DNA from: Allobosea caraganae
GTDB lineage: Bacteria > Pseudomonadota > Alphaproteobacteria > Rhizobiales > Beijerinckiaceae
Direction: 5' to 3'
Assembly: GCF_003351345.1 (NCBI RefSeq)
Contig: NZ_QQTO01000030.1
Coordinates: 1-64,000, forward strand
DNA: 64,000 bases
The position numbers and the translations under genes are program-made. Each line of letters opens with the position of its first letter. The first letter of the stretch is position 1. The notes beneath the pieces are model-generated. The model saw nothing but the letters and a program-made list of their open reading frames with translations, had not been told where the DNA came from and made no database searches. This document shows, in pieces, positions 34,405 through 43,819 of this stretch.

Positions 34405-35634
34405 CTAAAGGGGTTGGTTAGCCGCTGCCAGCCGAGTTGATCGGTCGGATGTCAGCGTAGCGTGAGAGGCGCGAGGTCGAATGCGAATGCCGCTCGCGCG
34501 TTGCTCCGTTGCATGGGCAATCCACCCGACCGCACGGCCGGTGGCAAACATCGCCTCAGCCGCTCCGGTCGGGAGCCCATAGCCCGCTTCAACCACCACG
34601 AGCGCGATATCGATGTTGGGGCGCAGACCGGTCCGCCGCTCGACAGTGTCGATCAGCCGTCGCGCTTCGGGGATGACCCGGCAACGCGACAGCACCATTG
34701 CCGCACGCGGATCGCCATCAGGATAGAGCCGGTGGTAAAATCCCGCGAGTGGCTTTTCGCCAGCCTGCGCTTCGTCGATGAGGTCGTCGAGATCCGCGCC
34801 ACGGCGGGCCGCTGCCAAGAGAGCTCTCGACCGTCCAATGACCCCGGTATGTTCATAGCCGCAGAAGGCGGTCAGCGCCGACACCAGGACGGTACAGCAA
34901 TCGACATCCGTCGAGGCGACGACCCTCGCAGTAAATGCGGATGTGTTGAGTTCGTGGTCCGCGCTGCAAACGAGGATGCGGCGAATGACGTCGGCAGCAT
35001 CGGGGACGTTCCAAGCCTGGGCTAAGGCTTGATGCAGGGGTAACCTGGTGTCGAGGGCGCGGCCGGTCGTGGCGCAGGCGAGGGCCTGAACAAGCCTCGC
35101 CTCGTCGTTACCGGGAACATGAGACAGGCGTCTCGCCCATGCCACCCGGCGCGTCAAGGCCATCAGGGCGATGGCGCGGTCGATTGGGCCTTCGCCCTCC
35201 AACAGGGCCAAGAGAGAATCCCAGCCGGGAACGTCGGCCGGTTTGAAGCAGGCATTCTGAAAAGGGTCGCTAGCTACGCCCCAGAGCAGGGAGGCCACCT
35301 GTTCGAGGGAGGTTGCATCCGCGAACTCGCTAATCGGCTGGCCACGATAGGTCAGAACGCCGCGATCGATTTGGCTGACCTCGGTTTCGAGGACCGGTAG
35401 CCCCCAACTGAGCGCAGTTGCCGCCGCTCCGCTAGGCTTTCGAGCTCGTGTCTTGCGCCAGACCAGGCGCTCGATGTCGGCAAGCGCATAGAGGTGAGCT
35501 CGGCCGTTTTCGACCTGTCGTTCAGAACGGATCAGCCCGCGGCTCACGTAGGCGTAGAGCGTTGCGCGGCTGACACGCAGCCGGTGCGTGGCCTCATCAA
35601 CGTCAACCAGGGCCTTCGACGGATCAATGCTCAT
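34405..35634 (-). CDS. Citrate-synthase-like protein with N-terminal helix-turn-helix domain
   Basis: Protein of 409 residues. Residues 10-60 form a MerR/excisionase-like DNA-binding segment (DEATHRLRVSRATLYAYVSR, GLIRS). From about 75 it follows the citrate-synthase fold, and the catalytic residues are kept: His227 (SADHELN), His262 (GYEHTGV), Arg302 (FYHRLYP) and Asp342 (NIDIALV). The family thus may both bind DNA and condense acetyl- or propionyl-CoA with a 2-oxoacid, or sense such a ligand. ATG 35634 is used; a TTG nine bases upstream is possible. Divergent from the M20/Dpp/MmgE operon. Confidence 0.85.
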   Translation of the reverse strand: MSIDPSKALVDVDEATHRLRVSRATLYAYVSRGLIRSERQVENGRAHLYALADIERLVWRKTRARKPSGAAATALSWGLPVLETEVSQIDRGVLTYRGQPISEFADATSLEQVASLLWGVASDPFQNACFKPADVPGWDSLLALLEGEGPIDRAIALMALTRRVAWARRLSHVPGNDEARLVQALACATTGRALDTRLPLHQALAQAWNVPDAADVIRRILVCSADHELNTSAFTARVVASTDVDCCTVLVSALTAFCGYEHTGVIGRSRALLAAARRGADLDDLIDEAQAGEKPLAGFYHRLYPDGDPRAAMVLSRCRVIPEARRLIDTVERRTGLRPNIDIALVVVEAGYGLPTGAAEAMFATGRAVGWIAHATEQRASGIRIRPRASHATLTSDRSTRLAAANQPL

Positions 35635-35862
35635 GGAAGCCAACCTCTAACATGTTGAAATATTGATTCAAGCTTGACCCCAATTCAAGTGGTTCATACG
35701 CTGGATTTATGCGTAGTTGACCTGCACATTCTGCATGCAACTCTGCATAATAAGGCGGCTGCGATACTATTAGAAACGTAAGCAGCCGTACTCGATGCCG
35801 GATTATTGAGCTTTACATGGCTCGATACCGAAAGCCCGCGATGAGAGTCTTTCATTTTGGCC
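35635..35862. promoter_or_regulatory. Divergent promoter region with TCAAGCTTGA palindrome
   Basis: Contains the 10-bp palindrome TCAAGCTTGA at 35668-35677 and a related CTTGA-N7-TCAAG pair (35673-35677 with 35685-35689), next to the citrate-synthase-like start, plus three CTGCA motifs around 35720-35750. They are candidate sites for the helix-turn-helix protein encoded alongside. No gene is seen. Confidence 0.4.
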
Positions 35863-37026
35863 ATGTCATCAGTCGATAAGCAGGCAGAATTTTTGCATTT
35901 GATCGCCCAATCCGAGGAGACGCTTCTCCAGGAGGCGATCGGCGTTGCGACGATCCCCGCTCCGCCCTTCGGAGAGGCCGCTCGCAGCAAGCATATCGCC
36001 AAGCGCTTTCGCGAGGTCGGCCTCGAAGATGTCACGGTCGACGAGCTGGGCAATGTGGTTGGACGGCGGAGGGGGCCGGGACCGCGGATCATGGTCGTCT
36101 CGCATATGGATACGGTATTCCCCGCCGGGACCGCGCTGCAGCCGCGCATCGAAGGCGGGTCGATCTATTGCCCCGGTATCCGGGACAACTCGACGGCCGT
36201 CGCCAACCTGATCAGTCTGGTTTCTCTGGCCGGGCAGGCCGGCTGGCAGGCGTCTTGCGATCTGATCCTGGCCAGCAGCGTCGGCGAGGAGGGGCTCGGC
36301 GATCTGCGTGGCATGCGCCGCCTCATGGCCGATTGGGGCGGCGAACTCGATGCGGTCATCGCCTATGACGGCGATCTCGGCAATGTCGTGTACGGAGGCG
36401 TCGGCAGCGAGCGCTATCGGGTGACCTATCGCGCCGCTGGCGGTCACAGCTTCGCCGCGTTCGGCAACCCGAGCGCGATCCATGGCCTGGCCACGGCCTG
36501 CGCGCGCTTCTGCCAGATCGCGGTTCCGAGTGAACCCAAAAGCACCTTCAACATCGGCACGATCCAGGGCGGCACCTCGGTCAACGCGATTGCCGAAGAG
36601 GCGGTCGCGCTGATCGACATGCGCTCGGTCTCGCAAACGGAACTCGACAAGCTGAGCGCTCAAGCGTTGCGGATTTTCGAAGAGACGGCGTCGGAGTTCG
36701 ACTGCCGCGCGACGCTCGAGAAGGTCGGCGACAGGCCGGCGGGCAGCGTGCCCGTCGAGCATCCGCTGGTTCTGGCGGCTGCCGGGGTGCTCGAGGATAT
36801 GGGCCTCAAGGCGCGTCTGTCGGCATCGAGCACCGACGCGAACATCCCGCTTTCGCTTGGCATCCCGGCGATCTGCATCGGATCGAGTCTCGGCCATGGC
36901 GTGCATACGCTCGGCGAAAGCATGGAGACGGCCTCGGTCGTGCCCGGTCTGCAGCAGCTCGTGCGGCTGCTGTCGCGCATCGATGCAGCCGTGGCCAGGG
37001 CGCCGGAAACAATGCAGCCGTCGTAA
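35863..37026 (+). CDS. M20-family metallopeptidase (ArgE/DapE/CPG2-like)
   Basis: Zinc hydrolase of 387 residues. Metal and catalytic residues in order: His81 and Asp83 (SHMDTVFP), Asp108 (GIRDNST), general base Glu142 and Glu143 (VGEEGLGD), Asp169, the dimerisation-domain His195 (AGGHSFAAF), and a C-terminal histidine in GHGVHTLGE. The family removes acyl or amino-acid groups from amides and dipeptides. ATG 35863 replaces a weaker TTG two codons upstream. First gene of a tight operon with a peptide-type transporter, so it probably acts on an imported amide or dipeptide-like compound. Confidence 0.9.
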   Translation: MSSVDKQAEFLHLIAQSEETLLQEAIGVATIPAPPFGEAARSKHIAKRFREVGLEDVTVDELGNVVGRRRGPGPRIMVVSHMDTVFPAGTALQPRIEGGSIYCPGIRDNSTAVANLISLVSLAGQAGWQASCDLILASSVGEEGLGDLRGMRRLMADWGGELDAVIAYDGDLGNVVYGGVGSERYRVTYRAAGGHSFAAFGNPSAIHGLATACARFCQIAVPSEPKSTFNIGTIQGGTSVNAIAEEAVALIDMRSVSQTELDKLSAQALRIFEETASEFDCRATLEKVGDRPAGSVPVEHPLVLAAAGVLEDMGLKARLSASSTDANIPLSLGIPAICIGSSLGHGVHTLGESMETASVVPGLQQLVRLLSRIDAAVARAPETMQPS

Positions 37027-37063
37027 CGCGGTGGCTGAAAAACCAAAAACGAGGGGTATCGGC

Positions 37064-38677
37064 ATGTCGGGCACACCAGTTTCATCGGGTTTATCGCGCC
37101 GTTCGCTGCTTGCTGGACTTGCGTCCGCGCCGGTGATGACGAGCATCCTCGGCGGCCCTGCAGGAGCGCAGGCGCCTGTTGCAGGCGGGGCATTTACGAT
37201 CCCCGTCATCAGCAATCCGGCGCTGTGGCCGCTGATCGGCGGCGTGCAGAACGTCATGGTCAATCGCGTCCTGTTCAACAGCCTCACCAGCTATGATGAC
37301 CCCAACCAGAAGGTCGTGGGTGATCTGGCGGAGAAATGGTCGGTCTCCGAAGACGGTCTGACCTGGACCTTCTCGCTTTATCCGAACGTGACCTGGCATG
37401 ACGGCAAACCGTTCACCGCCGATGACGTGGTCTTCACGATCACCAAGATCTGGCTGAACCCGAAGATCAGCTTCCCGCAGCGCTCGAACTTCGCGACGCT
37501 GACCGGTGCCGAAAAGGTCGACGAGCGCACGGTCAAGCTCGTGACGAACGTGCCGACGCCGGCACTCCCGGTCATGCTCGGCTATCTCGCGCCGATCCTG
37601 CCGGCGCACGTCTTCTCGTCCTGGTCCAACGAGGACTTCACCAGGCCGACGGCCTTCACCAAGAGCCCGGTCGGGACCGGGCCGTTCAAGTTCGGCGAAT
37701 TCACCCCAGGATCCTCGGTCCGCCTGGTGCGGAACGACGCGTATTTCCGCGGCAAGCCGCTGCTCGATGCTCTCGTCTTCAAGATCATGCCGGATGTCGA
37801 GCAGCAATTCGCCCAGCTTCAGAGCGGCCAGCTCGACTGGATGATCATCGAACCCTACCAGATCGACGCGCTGAAGGGGAATGCGCGCATCAAGGTCAAC
37901 GACGTGAAGTCCAACATGTACTTCTACGTCGGCCTCAACGATGCGATGCCTCCTTTCGACGACAAGCGCGTGCGCCAGGCCCTGTCCTACGCAGTCGACC
38001 GCCAGGCGATCATCGACGGGGCGCTCGCGGGGCGGGCGGACATCGCGGCCTCGCCGATCACGCCCGTGCTGGCGGATTTCCACAACGACAAGGTGGAAAG
38101 CTACGCCATCGACCTCAAGAAGGCCGGAGACCTGCTCGACCAGGCTGGCTGGAAGGTGGGAGCGGGTGGCATTCGGGCCAAGGACGGCAAGCCCCTGAAG
38201 ATCACGCTGGATGTCGATGCCGGCAACACGACCCGCGAGCAGATCGCGCTGATCGTGCAGGACAACTGGAAGAAGATAGGCGTCGACACCACGATCAAGA
38301 CCGGCGATTTCGGCGCCTTCGTGCAGCGCATGCGCGCGAAGCCCTCCGATCTTCAGGCCTTCATCTGCTGGTGGATCACCGCGCCGGATCCGGACATCAT
38401 CAGCTATTACGGCACCGACAAGACGCTCAACATCTTCGCCTATTCGAACCCCGCGGTCGACAAGCTGCTCGACGAGGGCCGCAAGACGATCGATCTTGCG
38501 CAGCGCGCCAAGCTGTACAAGGACGCCCAGGTTCTGATCGCGCAGGATGCGCCCTGCGTGTTCCTCTACTATGCCCGCGAGATCGAGAGCGTCAGCGCGA
38601 ATCTGCGCGGCTGGTCGCCGACGCTCGGCTATCGCTATGCGCTCGGACAGGCCGAGAAGATCTGGAAGGCCAAGTAG
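37064..38677 (+). CDS. ABC transporter substrate-binding protein, family 5 (DppA/OppA type)
   Basis: Periplasmic protein of 537 residues with a twin-arginine signal (LSRRSLLAGLASAPVMTSILG). Family 5 features include EKWSVSEDGLTWTFSLYPNVTWHDGKPFTADDVVFT split over residues 90-130 and the KSPVGTGPFKF block near 205. GAGGGG precedes the ATG. It binds peptides or other larger polar ligands, here perhaps the amide that the M20 and hydantoinase-type enzymes process. It starts 37 bases after the peptidase stop. Confidence 0.92.
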   Translation: MSGTPVSSGLSRRSLLAGLASAPVMTSILGGPAGAQAPVAGGAFTIPVISNPALWPLIGGVQNVMVNRVLFNSLTSYDDPNQKVVGDLAEKWSVSEDGLTWTFSLYPNVTWHDGKPFTADDVVFTITKIWLNPKISFPQRSNFATLTGAEKVDERTVKLVTNVPTPALPVMLGYLAPILPAHVFSSWSNEDFTRPTAFTKSPVGTGPFKFGEFTPGSSVRLVRNDAYFRGKPLLDALVFKIMPDVEQQFAQLQSGQLDWMIIEPYQIDALKGNARIKVNDVKSNMYFYVGLNDAMPPFDDKRVRQALSYAVDRQAIIDGALAGRADIAASPITPVLADFHNDKVESYAIDLKKAGDLLDQAGWKVGAGGIRAKDGKPLKITLDVDAGNTTREQIALIVQDNWKKIGVDTTIKTGDFGAFVQRMRAKPSDLQAFICWWITAPDPDIISYYGTDKTLNIFAYSNPAVDKLLDEGRKTIDLAQRAKLYKDAQVLIAQDAPCVFLYYAREIESVSANLRGWSPTLGYRYALGQAEKIWKAK

Positions 38678-38710
38678 CATGCTGGCGCGCAACGAGGGAG
38701 GCTTGCCGTC

Positions 38711-39661
38711 ATGGCGCGCTATCTGATCCGGCGCACGGGCGAGGCGGCCGTCCTGATCCTGGTCGTCTCCTTCGTCGCGTTCCTGCTGGTCTACATGGCG
38801 CCGGGCGGGCCCGCGGTCCTGCTCGACCCCAACATGACGCCGGAAGACGCGGCGCTCATGAAGAACCTCATGGGGCTCGACGAGCCGTTCCACGTCCAAT
38901 ATTGGCGCTGGCTCGCCGCGATCGCACAGGGCGACCTTGGCCTCTCGCTCAGCGTGAGGCTGCCGGTCTACGATATCATCCGCCAGCAGCTTCCCAATAC
39001 GATGGTACTCGCTGCGGCTTCGCTCGTCGTTGCCGTGACGATCTCGGTTCCGCTCGGCGTCATCGCTGCGGCGAAGCGCAACAGCATCGTCGATCAGGCC
39101 GTCGCTTTGCTCAGCTCCTTCGGCCTCGCCGTGCCAGCCTTCTGGTTCGGGCTGCTCCTGGTGATCGCGTTTTCGCTGAAGCTGGAATGGCTCCCAGCCG
39201 GCGGCATGGCCACGGACGGAGATGGCAGCTTCTGGGACGTCGCCAGGCATCTGGTCCTGCCGACGCTGGTGCTCGCGACCAGCAACATGGCGCAACTCAC
39301 CCGGCATACGCGCTCGGCGATGCTCACCGTGCTGCGCGAGGACTACGTCCGCACGGCGCGCGCCAAGGGCGTGAGCGAGACCGTGGCGATCTACCGGCAT
39401 GCGTTGCGCAACGCCCTGGTGCCCGTGCTCAGCGTCATCGGCCTGCTGCTGCCGCAGCTCTTCGGAGGCGCGGCCGTGACCGAGACCGTCTTCTCCTGGC
39501 CGGGCATCGGGCAGCTCGCCGTTCGCGCCGCCTTCGAGCGCGACTATCCGATGATCATGGGCGTCGCGATGGTGACTTCGGTGATCGTCATCCTGGCGAG
39601 CCTGATGGTCGATCTCCTCTATGCGTGGATCGATCCCCGCATCAGCGTAGCGGGGCGGTGA
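38711..39661 (+). CDS. ABC transporter permease, DppB type
   Basis: Membrane protein of 316 residues starting MARYLIRRTGEAAVLILVVS, with about six spans, the EAA-like loop ARAKGVSETVAIYRHALRNA near residue 215 and the GGAAVTETVFSWPGIGQLA motif of the DppB family. GAGGGAGG precedes the ATG. Its stop overlaps the next start by one base (TGATG). Confidence 0.93.
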   Translation: MARYLIRRTGEAAVLILVVSFVAFLLVYMAPGGPAVLLDPNMTPEDAALMKNLMGLDEPFHVQYWRWLAAIAQGDLGLSLSVRLPVYDIIRQQLPNTMVLAAASLVVAVTISVPLGVIAAAKRNSIVDQAVALLSSFGLAVPAFWFGLLLVIAFSLKLEWLPAGGMATDGDGSFWDVARHLVLPTLVLATSNMAQLTRHTRSAMLTVLREDYVRTARAKGVSETVAIYRHALRNALVPVLSVIGLLLPQLFGGAAVTETVFSWPGIGQLAVRAAFERDYPMIMGVAMVTSVIVILASLMVDLLYAWIDPRISVAGR

Positions 39662-40545
39662 TGAGCGCGTCTGCCATCGAAGAGGCACCTCTGCCCCCAT
39701 CCAGCGGCCGCTCTCCCGGCTCGCGGGCCTGGGTCCGCTTCCGCAACAACAGGATCGCGGTGCTCGCGCTCGTGCTGCTGGCGCTGATCAACATCGCGGC
39801 GGTGCTCGCGCCTGTCCTGTCTCCCTATCCGCCGAACGCGGTCTCCCTGCGCGAGCGCCTCCAGCCTCCGAGCGTGAAACATCCGCTCGGCACGGACGAG
39901 AACGGGCGGGACATGCTGTCGCGACTGCTCTACGGAGCGCGGATCTCGCTGGCGGTCGGGATCGCGGCGGTCGTCTTCGCCGTTTTCCTGGGCGCTCTCG
40001 TCGGTGGCGCGGCCGGTTTCGTCGAAGGCATGACCGACAGCGTGTTGATGCGCGTGACCGACGGCATGCTGTCGGTGCCGATCTTCTTCTTCATGATCAC
40101 GACGCTGGCCTTGTTCGGCGCGACGCTGACCAACATCATCCTCGTCATCGGCGTGACGAGCTGGATGAGCGTGGCGCGCATCGTTCGCGGCGAGGTGCTG
40201 CGCAACCGCGAGATGCCATTTGTCGAGGCCGCGCGCAGTCTCGGGGCCGGGCCGTTCCATATCCTGTTCAGGCATGTGCTGCCGCAATCCTGGCCCGCCA
40301 TCATCGTCTCCGCCACGCTCGGCATCGGCTGGGCGATCCTGATGGAATCGTCCCTGTCCTTCCTCGGCCTCGGCGTCCAGCCGCCCGACTCGAGCTGGGG
40401 CAACATGCTCTCCAAGGCGCGCGGCTACATGTGGAACGCGCCGCTGCTGGCCTTCATCCCAGGCTTCGCGATTTTCCTGACGGTGCTGCTCTGCAACTGG
40501 CTGGGCGACGGCCTGCGCGACGCGCTCGACCCGACCGGGACGTGA
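39661..40545 (+). CDS. ABC transporter permease, DppC type
   Basis: Membrane protein of 294 residues with the DppC N-terminal segment, LGTDENGRDMLSRLLYGARI near residue 75, EAA loop EAARSLGAGPFHILFRHVLP and the closing SLSFLGLGVQPPDSSWGNM. It completes the channel with the DppB-type gene. No ATPase gene follows; the importer must borrow an ATPase encoded elsewhere. Confidence 0.93.
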   Translation: MSASAIEEAPLPPSSGRSPGSRAWVRFRNNRIAVLALVLLALINIAAVLAPVLSPYPPNAVSLRERLQPPSVKHPLGTDENGRDMLSRLLYGARISLAVGIAAVVFAVFLGALVGGAAGFVEGMTDSVLMRVTDGMLSVPIFFFMITTLALFGATLTNIILVIGVTSWMSVARIVRGEVLRNREMPFVEAARSLGAGPFHILFRHVLPQSWPAIIVSATLGIGWAILMESSLSFLGLGVQPPDSSWGNMLSKARGYMWNAPLLAFIPGFAIFLTVLLCNWLGDGLRDALDPTGT

Positions 40546-40558
40546 GGAAAAGCAGTCC

Positions 40559-41935
40559 GTGACCATCATCGAATCCATTGCCCGGTGGGGCAACGAAACG
40601 ACGGCGTTCGCGCCTCTGGCCCGGGAGCGTGCGACCCACGCCATTCTCGACACCGTGGGATGCATCCTCGCCGGTGCCGACGACGAAGCGACGGCGATGA
40701 CCGCCGCGTTCCTCGACGACCGCTGGCAGGGCCCCGCGACGGCTGTCGGCGGCAAGCGGGCGACGCCGGGCCATGCCGCGCTCGTCAACGGGACGGCGGC
40801 CCATTGCCTCGACTTCGACGATAGCTTCCGCCCTCTGATGGGGCACGCATCGGCTGTCCTCGTACCGGCCCTCTTGGCCGTGGCGGAAGCGAGGGGAGCG
40901 ACTGGCGCGCAGCTGATCGACGCCTATCTCGTCGGGCTCGAGGCCCAGGCCGTGATTGGGGCCGGCATGAATCCACGCCATTATGCCCTGGGCTGGCATG
41001 CGACCTCGACCATCGGTGCAATCGGCGCGGCCGCCGGCGTCGCAAGGCTGCTGGGACTGGACGCGCCGGGGACGGCGCGCGCGCTCAGCCTCGCCGCCAG
41101 CATGGCGGCTGGCCCCAAGGGCCAGTTCGGCACCCCGGCCAAACCGCTTCATGCCGGCCTGGCGGCGCGCAACGCTGTCGAGGCGGGCCTGCTTGCCGCG
41201 ACCGGCCTGACCGGACGCCTGGACATCGTCGAGCATCGCTTCGGGCTGCAGGCCCTCTACGGCACTGAGGTTGAGAACTGGCAGGACATCCTCGCGCGGA
41301 TCGGAGCGCCGCATTCGATCGAGGCGATCGGCCTTACGCCCAAGCGCCATCCCTGCTGCGCCTCGACGCATAACACGCTCGACATGATCCTGGATCTGAA
41401 GGCCGCTCATGGCTTCGCTGCGGCCGAGGTTGCGGCGGTCGAAACGCTCGTGGGCTCGATCAACAGGAACAACCTGTCCTACGACGCCCCGGTCGACGAA
41501 ATGCAGGCCCGCTTCTCGATGAACTACTGCGTTGCCGTCGCGCTGGAGCAGGGCCGGCTCAGCATCGCCGACTTTACGCCCGCCGCGGTCGCACGGCCCG
41601 CGATCCGCAGCCTCCTGCCGCTGACGACGATGCGGGCCTATGCGCCGGAGGAGGAAGCGTCCTCGGCCTACTTGCCGCACAAGGTCACGATCCGCCTGAA
41701 GGACGGCACCGTCCTGCGCGCGGAGCGCGACATGGAGCGCGGCACCCTCGCAGACCCATTCGACGAGGCCGACCGTCGCGCCAAGTTCATGGATTGCTGC
41801 GCCGGCTACTTCGACGAGGCCCGGGCAGGCGATCTCTACGACCGGCTGTGCGCCGTCGAGCCTCAGGGCAGCCTCGTTTTTCTGTCGCAGGCGTTGCTGC
41901 GCTCGAAGCCGCGGCCTGTCCGCCACGCATCCTGA
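40559..41935 (+). CDS. MmgE/PrpD-family protein
   Basis: Protein of 458 residues with the MmgE/PrpD layout: N-terminal all-helical domain with LDTVGCILAGADDEAT, the AAHCLDFDDSFRPLMGHAS active-site region, GWHATSTIGAIGAAAG, and the C-terminal KRHPCCASTHNTLDMI block. Characterised members are 2-methylcitrate dehydratase, cis-aconitate decarboxylase and iminodisuccinate epimerase. Start is GTG with GAGGAAA upstream. It lies 13 bases after the permease gene. A citrate-synthase-like gene is divergent nearby, so a citrate-type intermediate is possible (inference). Confidence 0.9.
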   Translation: MTIIESIARWGNETTAFAPLARERATHAILDTVGCILAGADDEATAMTAAFLDDRWQGPATAVGGKRATPGHAALVNGTAAHCLDFDDSFRPLMGHASAVLVPALLAVAEARGATGAQLIDAYLVGLEAQAVIGAGMNPRHYALGWHATSTIGAIGAAAGVARLLGLDAPGTARALSLAASMAAGPKGQFGTPAKPLHAGLAARNAVEAGLLAATGLTGRLDIVEHRFGLQALYGTEVENWQDILARIGAPHSIEAIGLTPKRHPCCASTHNTLDMILDLKAAHGFAAAEVAAVETLVGSINRNNLSYDAPVDEMQARFSMNYCVAVALEQGRLSIADFTPAAVARPAIRSLLPLTTMRAYAPEEEASSAYLPHKVTIRLKDGTVLRAERDMERGTLADPFDEADRRAKFMDCCAGYFDEARAGDLYDRLCAVEPQGSLVFLSQALLRSKPRPVRHAS

Positions 41936-41952
41936 TATCCGAGAGGCCTATC

Positions 41953-43809
41953 GTGAACCACATCGTCCCTGAGAACCAGCTGCGCAACGCGCCCGCCGTG
42001 ACGCCCGTCACGCTGGAGATCGTGAAGGGCGCGCTGCGCTCCGCCCAGGCGGAAATGGAGCGGCTTCTCCAGCGCACCGCCATGTCGCCGGTCATTCGCG
42101 AGAAACAGGACTATTTCTGCGGGCTTTTCGACAGGGACGGGCGCCTGCTGATCGGCACCAAGCTGCCGATCCTGGGCAACATCCTCGCGCCGATCCTCGA
42201 GGAGTTTCCGCTGGAAACGATGCGCGAGGGCGACGTCTATTGGTACGACGATCCCTATCTGTCGAAGGGCGGCGTCTCTCATACGCCCGATCAGGTCTTC
42301 GTCAGCCCGATCTTCGTCGACGGGAAGATCGCCGGCTTCACCCATTCCTGGGCGCATTTCCTGGATGTCGGCGGCATGCGGTCCGGCTCCACGACGCCTG
42401 ACGCCACCGAGATCTTCCACGAGGGCATCCTTATACCGCCGGTGCGGCTCTATCGCGAAGGGGTGCTGAACGAGGACCTGTTCCGCACCTTCATCCGGAA
42501 TTCGCGCTTTCCCGAGATGAGCAAGGGGGATGTGCGGGCGATGATGGCGGCCGTCGAGCTCGGGCGGCGCCGGATGATCGAGCTGTTCGAGCGCTTCGGC
42601 GTCGAGGGCGCGCATGCGGCCTTCGACCAGCTCATCCGGCAGACCCATGACTACGCCCGGGCGCAGATGCACGACATCTTCCCGCCGGGCCAGTACCGGT
42701 TCGCCGAGCTGATCGACACCGACGGTCACGGCACCGGGCCGATCGCCATCCGCATGACCCTGACGGCGACGAAGGACCGCATCGAGATCGACTGCACGGA
42801 GACCGACGACCAGACGCGCGGGCCGATCAACTTCATCATGCACCCATCCTGCGTGCAGATGATGTTCGGCATCTACACCGTCGCCGGGCATCCCGAGTTC
42901 ATGTTCAACGAGGGTCTGCTCTCGATCATCGACGAGGTGAAGCTGCGCGAAGGCAGCGTGATTCAGCCGCGCTTTCCAGCCTCGCTCGGTCAGCGCTCGG
43001 TTACGCTGTCGCGGGTCACGAGCGCATGCATGGGTTTGATCAACATCGCCAGTCCCGACAGGGCGATGGGCTCCAGCTCCGCCTACAGTGCCAATAAGCT
43101 GCGCGGCACCTGGGCCGGCAGCGGCGAAGCCTTCCTCAAGACGATGGCGATTGCGGCCGGGCAGGGCGCGAGGCCGGTATCGGACGGGCCCGATGCGATC
43201 TACTACCTGAACCAGCAAAACTACCCGGTCGAGTTCGCCGAACAGAATTATCCGCTCGTCGTGAAGCGCTACGCCATCAATCCCGACTCGGGCGGGCCGG
43301 GGCGCTGGCGCGGCGGTTGCGGCGTCATCCGCGAATTCGAGATGCTGTCCGAGACCGCCTCGATCTCGCTGCGGATGAGCAATGTCGACTTCCCGGCCTA
43401 CGGCATCGCGGGCGGCATGAGCGGACGCTCCGGCCAGTTCATCGTCAATCCCGGCCGGCCTGACGAGCGCGTCCTGCCCAGCCTGCAGGATGGCGTGGTG
43501 CTGAAGACCGGCGACGTGCTGCGTATCGCGATGCCCGGCGGCGGCGGCTTCGGCCATCCCTTCGATCGCGAGCCCGAACGTGTCCTGGCCGACGTACTCG
43601 CCGGCTTCGTCAGCCCGGACAGCGCGCAGGACGAATACGGCGTGATCCTCGACGTCGCCAGCGAGACGGTCGACCTCGAGGCGACGCAGGCCTATCGCAC
43701 CGCGCATCGCTGGCAGACGAAGCTGCTGCACCGCCGCGATTATTTCGACCCCGACCAGTGGTGGGACCATGCCGACAGCGTGACCCATGCCAAACACGCC
43801 CGTTCCTGA
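41953..43809 (+). CDS. Hydantoinase B/oxoprolinase-family subunit
   Basis: Subunit of 618 residues in the HyuB/acetone-carboxylase alpha-like family. Features: TLEIVKGALRSAQAEMERLLQRTAMSPVIREKQDY split through the first 60 residues, the YDDPYLSKGGVSHTPD block, GIAGGMSGRSGQF and the tail PGGGGFGHPFDREPERVL. With HyuA it performs ATP-dependent opening of a cyclic amide, or carboxylation in relatives. Start is GTG with GAGAGG upstream. Its end overlaps or nearly meets the HyuA start. Confidence 0.92.
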   Translation: MNHIVPENQLRNAPAVTPVTLEIVKGALRSAQAEMERLLQRTAMSPVIREKQDYFCGLFDRDGRLLIGTKLPILGNILAPILEEFPLETMREGDVYWYDDPYLSKGGVSHTPDQVFVSPIFVDGKIAGFTHSWAHFLDVGGMRSGSTTPDATEIFHEGILIPPVRLYREGVLNEDLFRTFIRNSRFPEMSKGDVRAMMAAVELGRRRMIELFERFGVEGAHAAFDQLIRQTHDYARAQMHDIFPPGQYRFAELIDTDGHGTGPIAIRMTLTATKDRIEIDCTETDDQTRGPINFIMHPSCVQMMFGIYTVAGHPEFMFNEGLLSIIDEVKLREGSVIQPRFPASLGQRSVTLSRVTSACMGLINIASPDRAMGSSSAYSANKLRGTWAGSGEAFLKTMAIAAGQGARPVSDGPDAIYYLNQQNYPVEFAEQNYPLVVKRYAINPDSGGPGRWRGGCGVIREFEMLSETASISLRMSNVDFPAYGIAGGMSGRSGQFIVNPGRPDERVLPSLQDGVVLKTGDVLRIAMPGGGGFGHPFDREPERVLADVLAGFVSPDSAQDEYGVILDVASETVDLEATQAYRTAHRWQTKLLHRRDYFDPDQWWDHADSVTHAKHARS

Positions 43810-43819
43810 GAGCGCGACA

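Noticed and set aside
34234..34440. Short plus-strand frame in the gap before the citrate-synthase-like gene
   Set aside because: It overlaps the 3' end of that gene, lacks a ribosome-binding site and shows no domain.
37091..39700. Very long minus-strand open frame opposite the Dpp-type binding protein and permease
   Set aside because: It is a GC-bias shadow of well-supported genes and its translation is low in complexity, without a domain.
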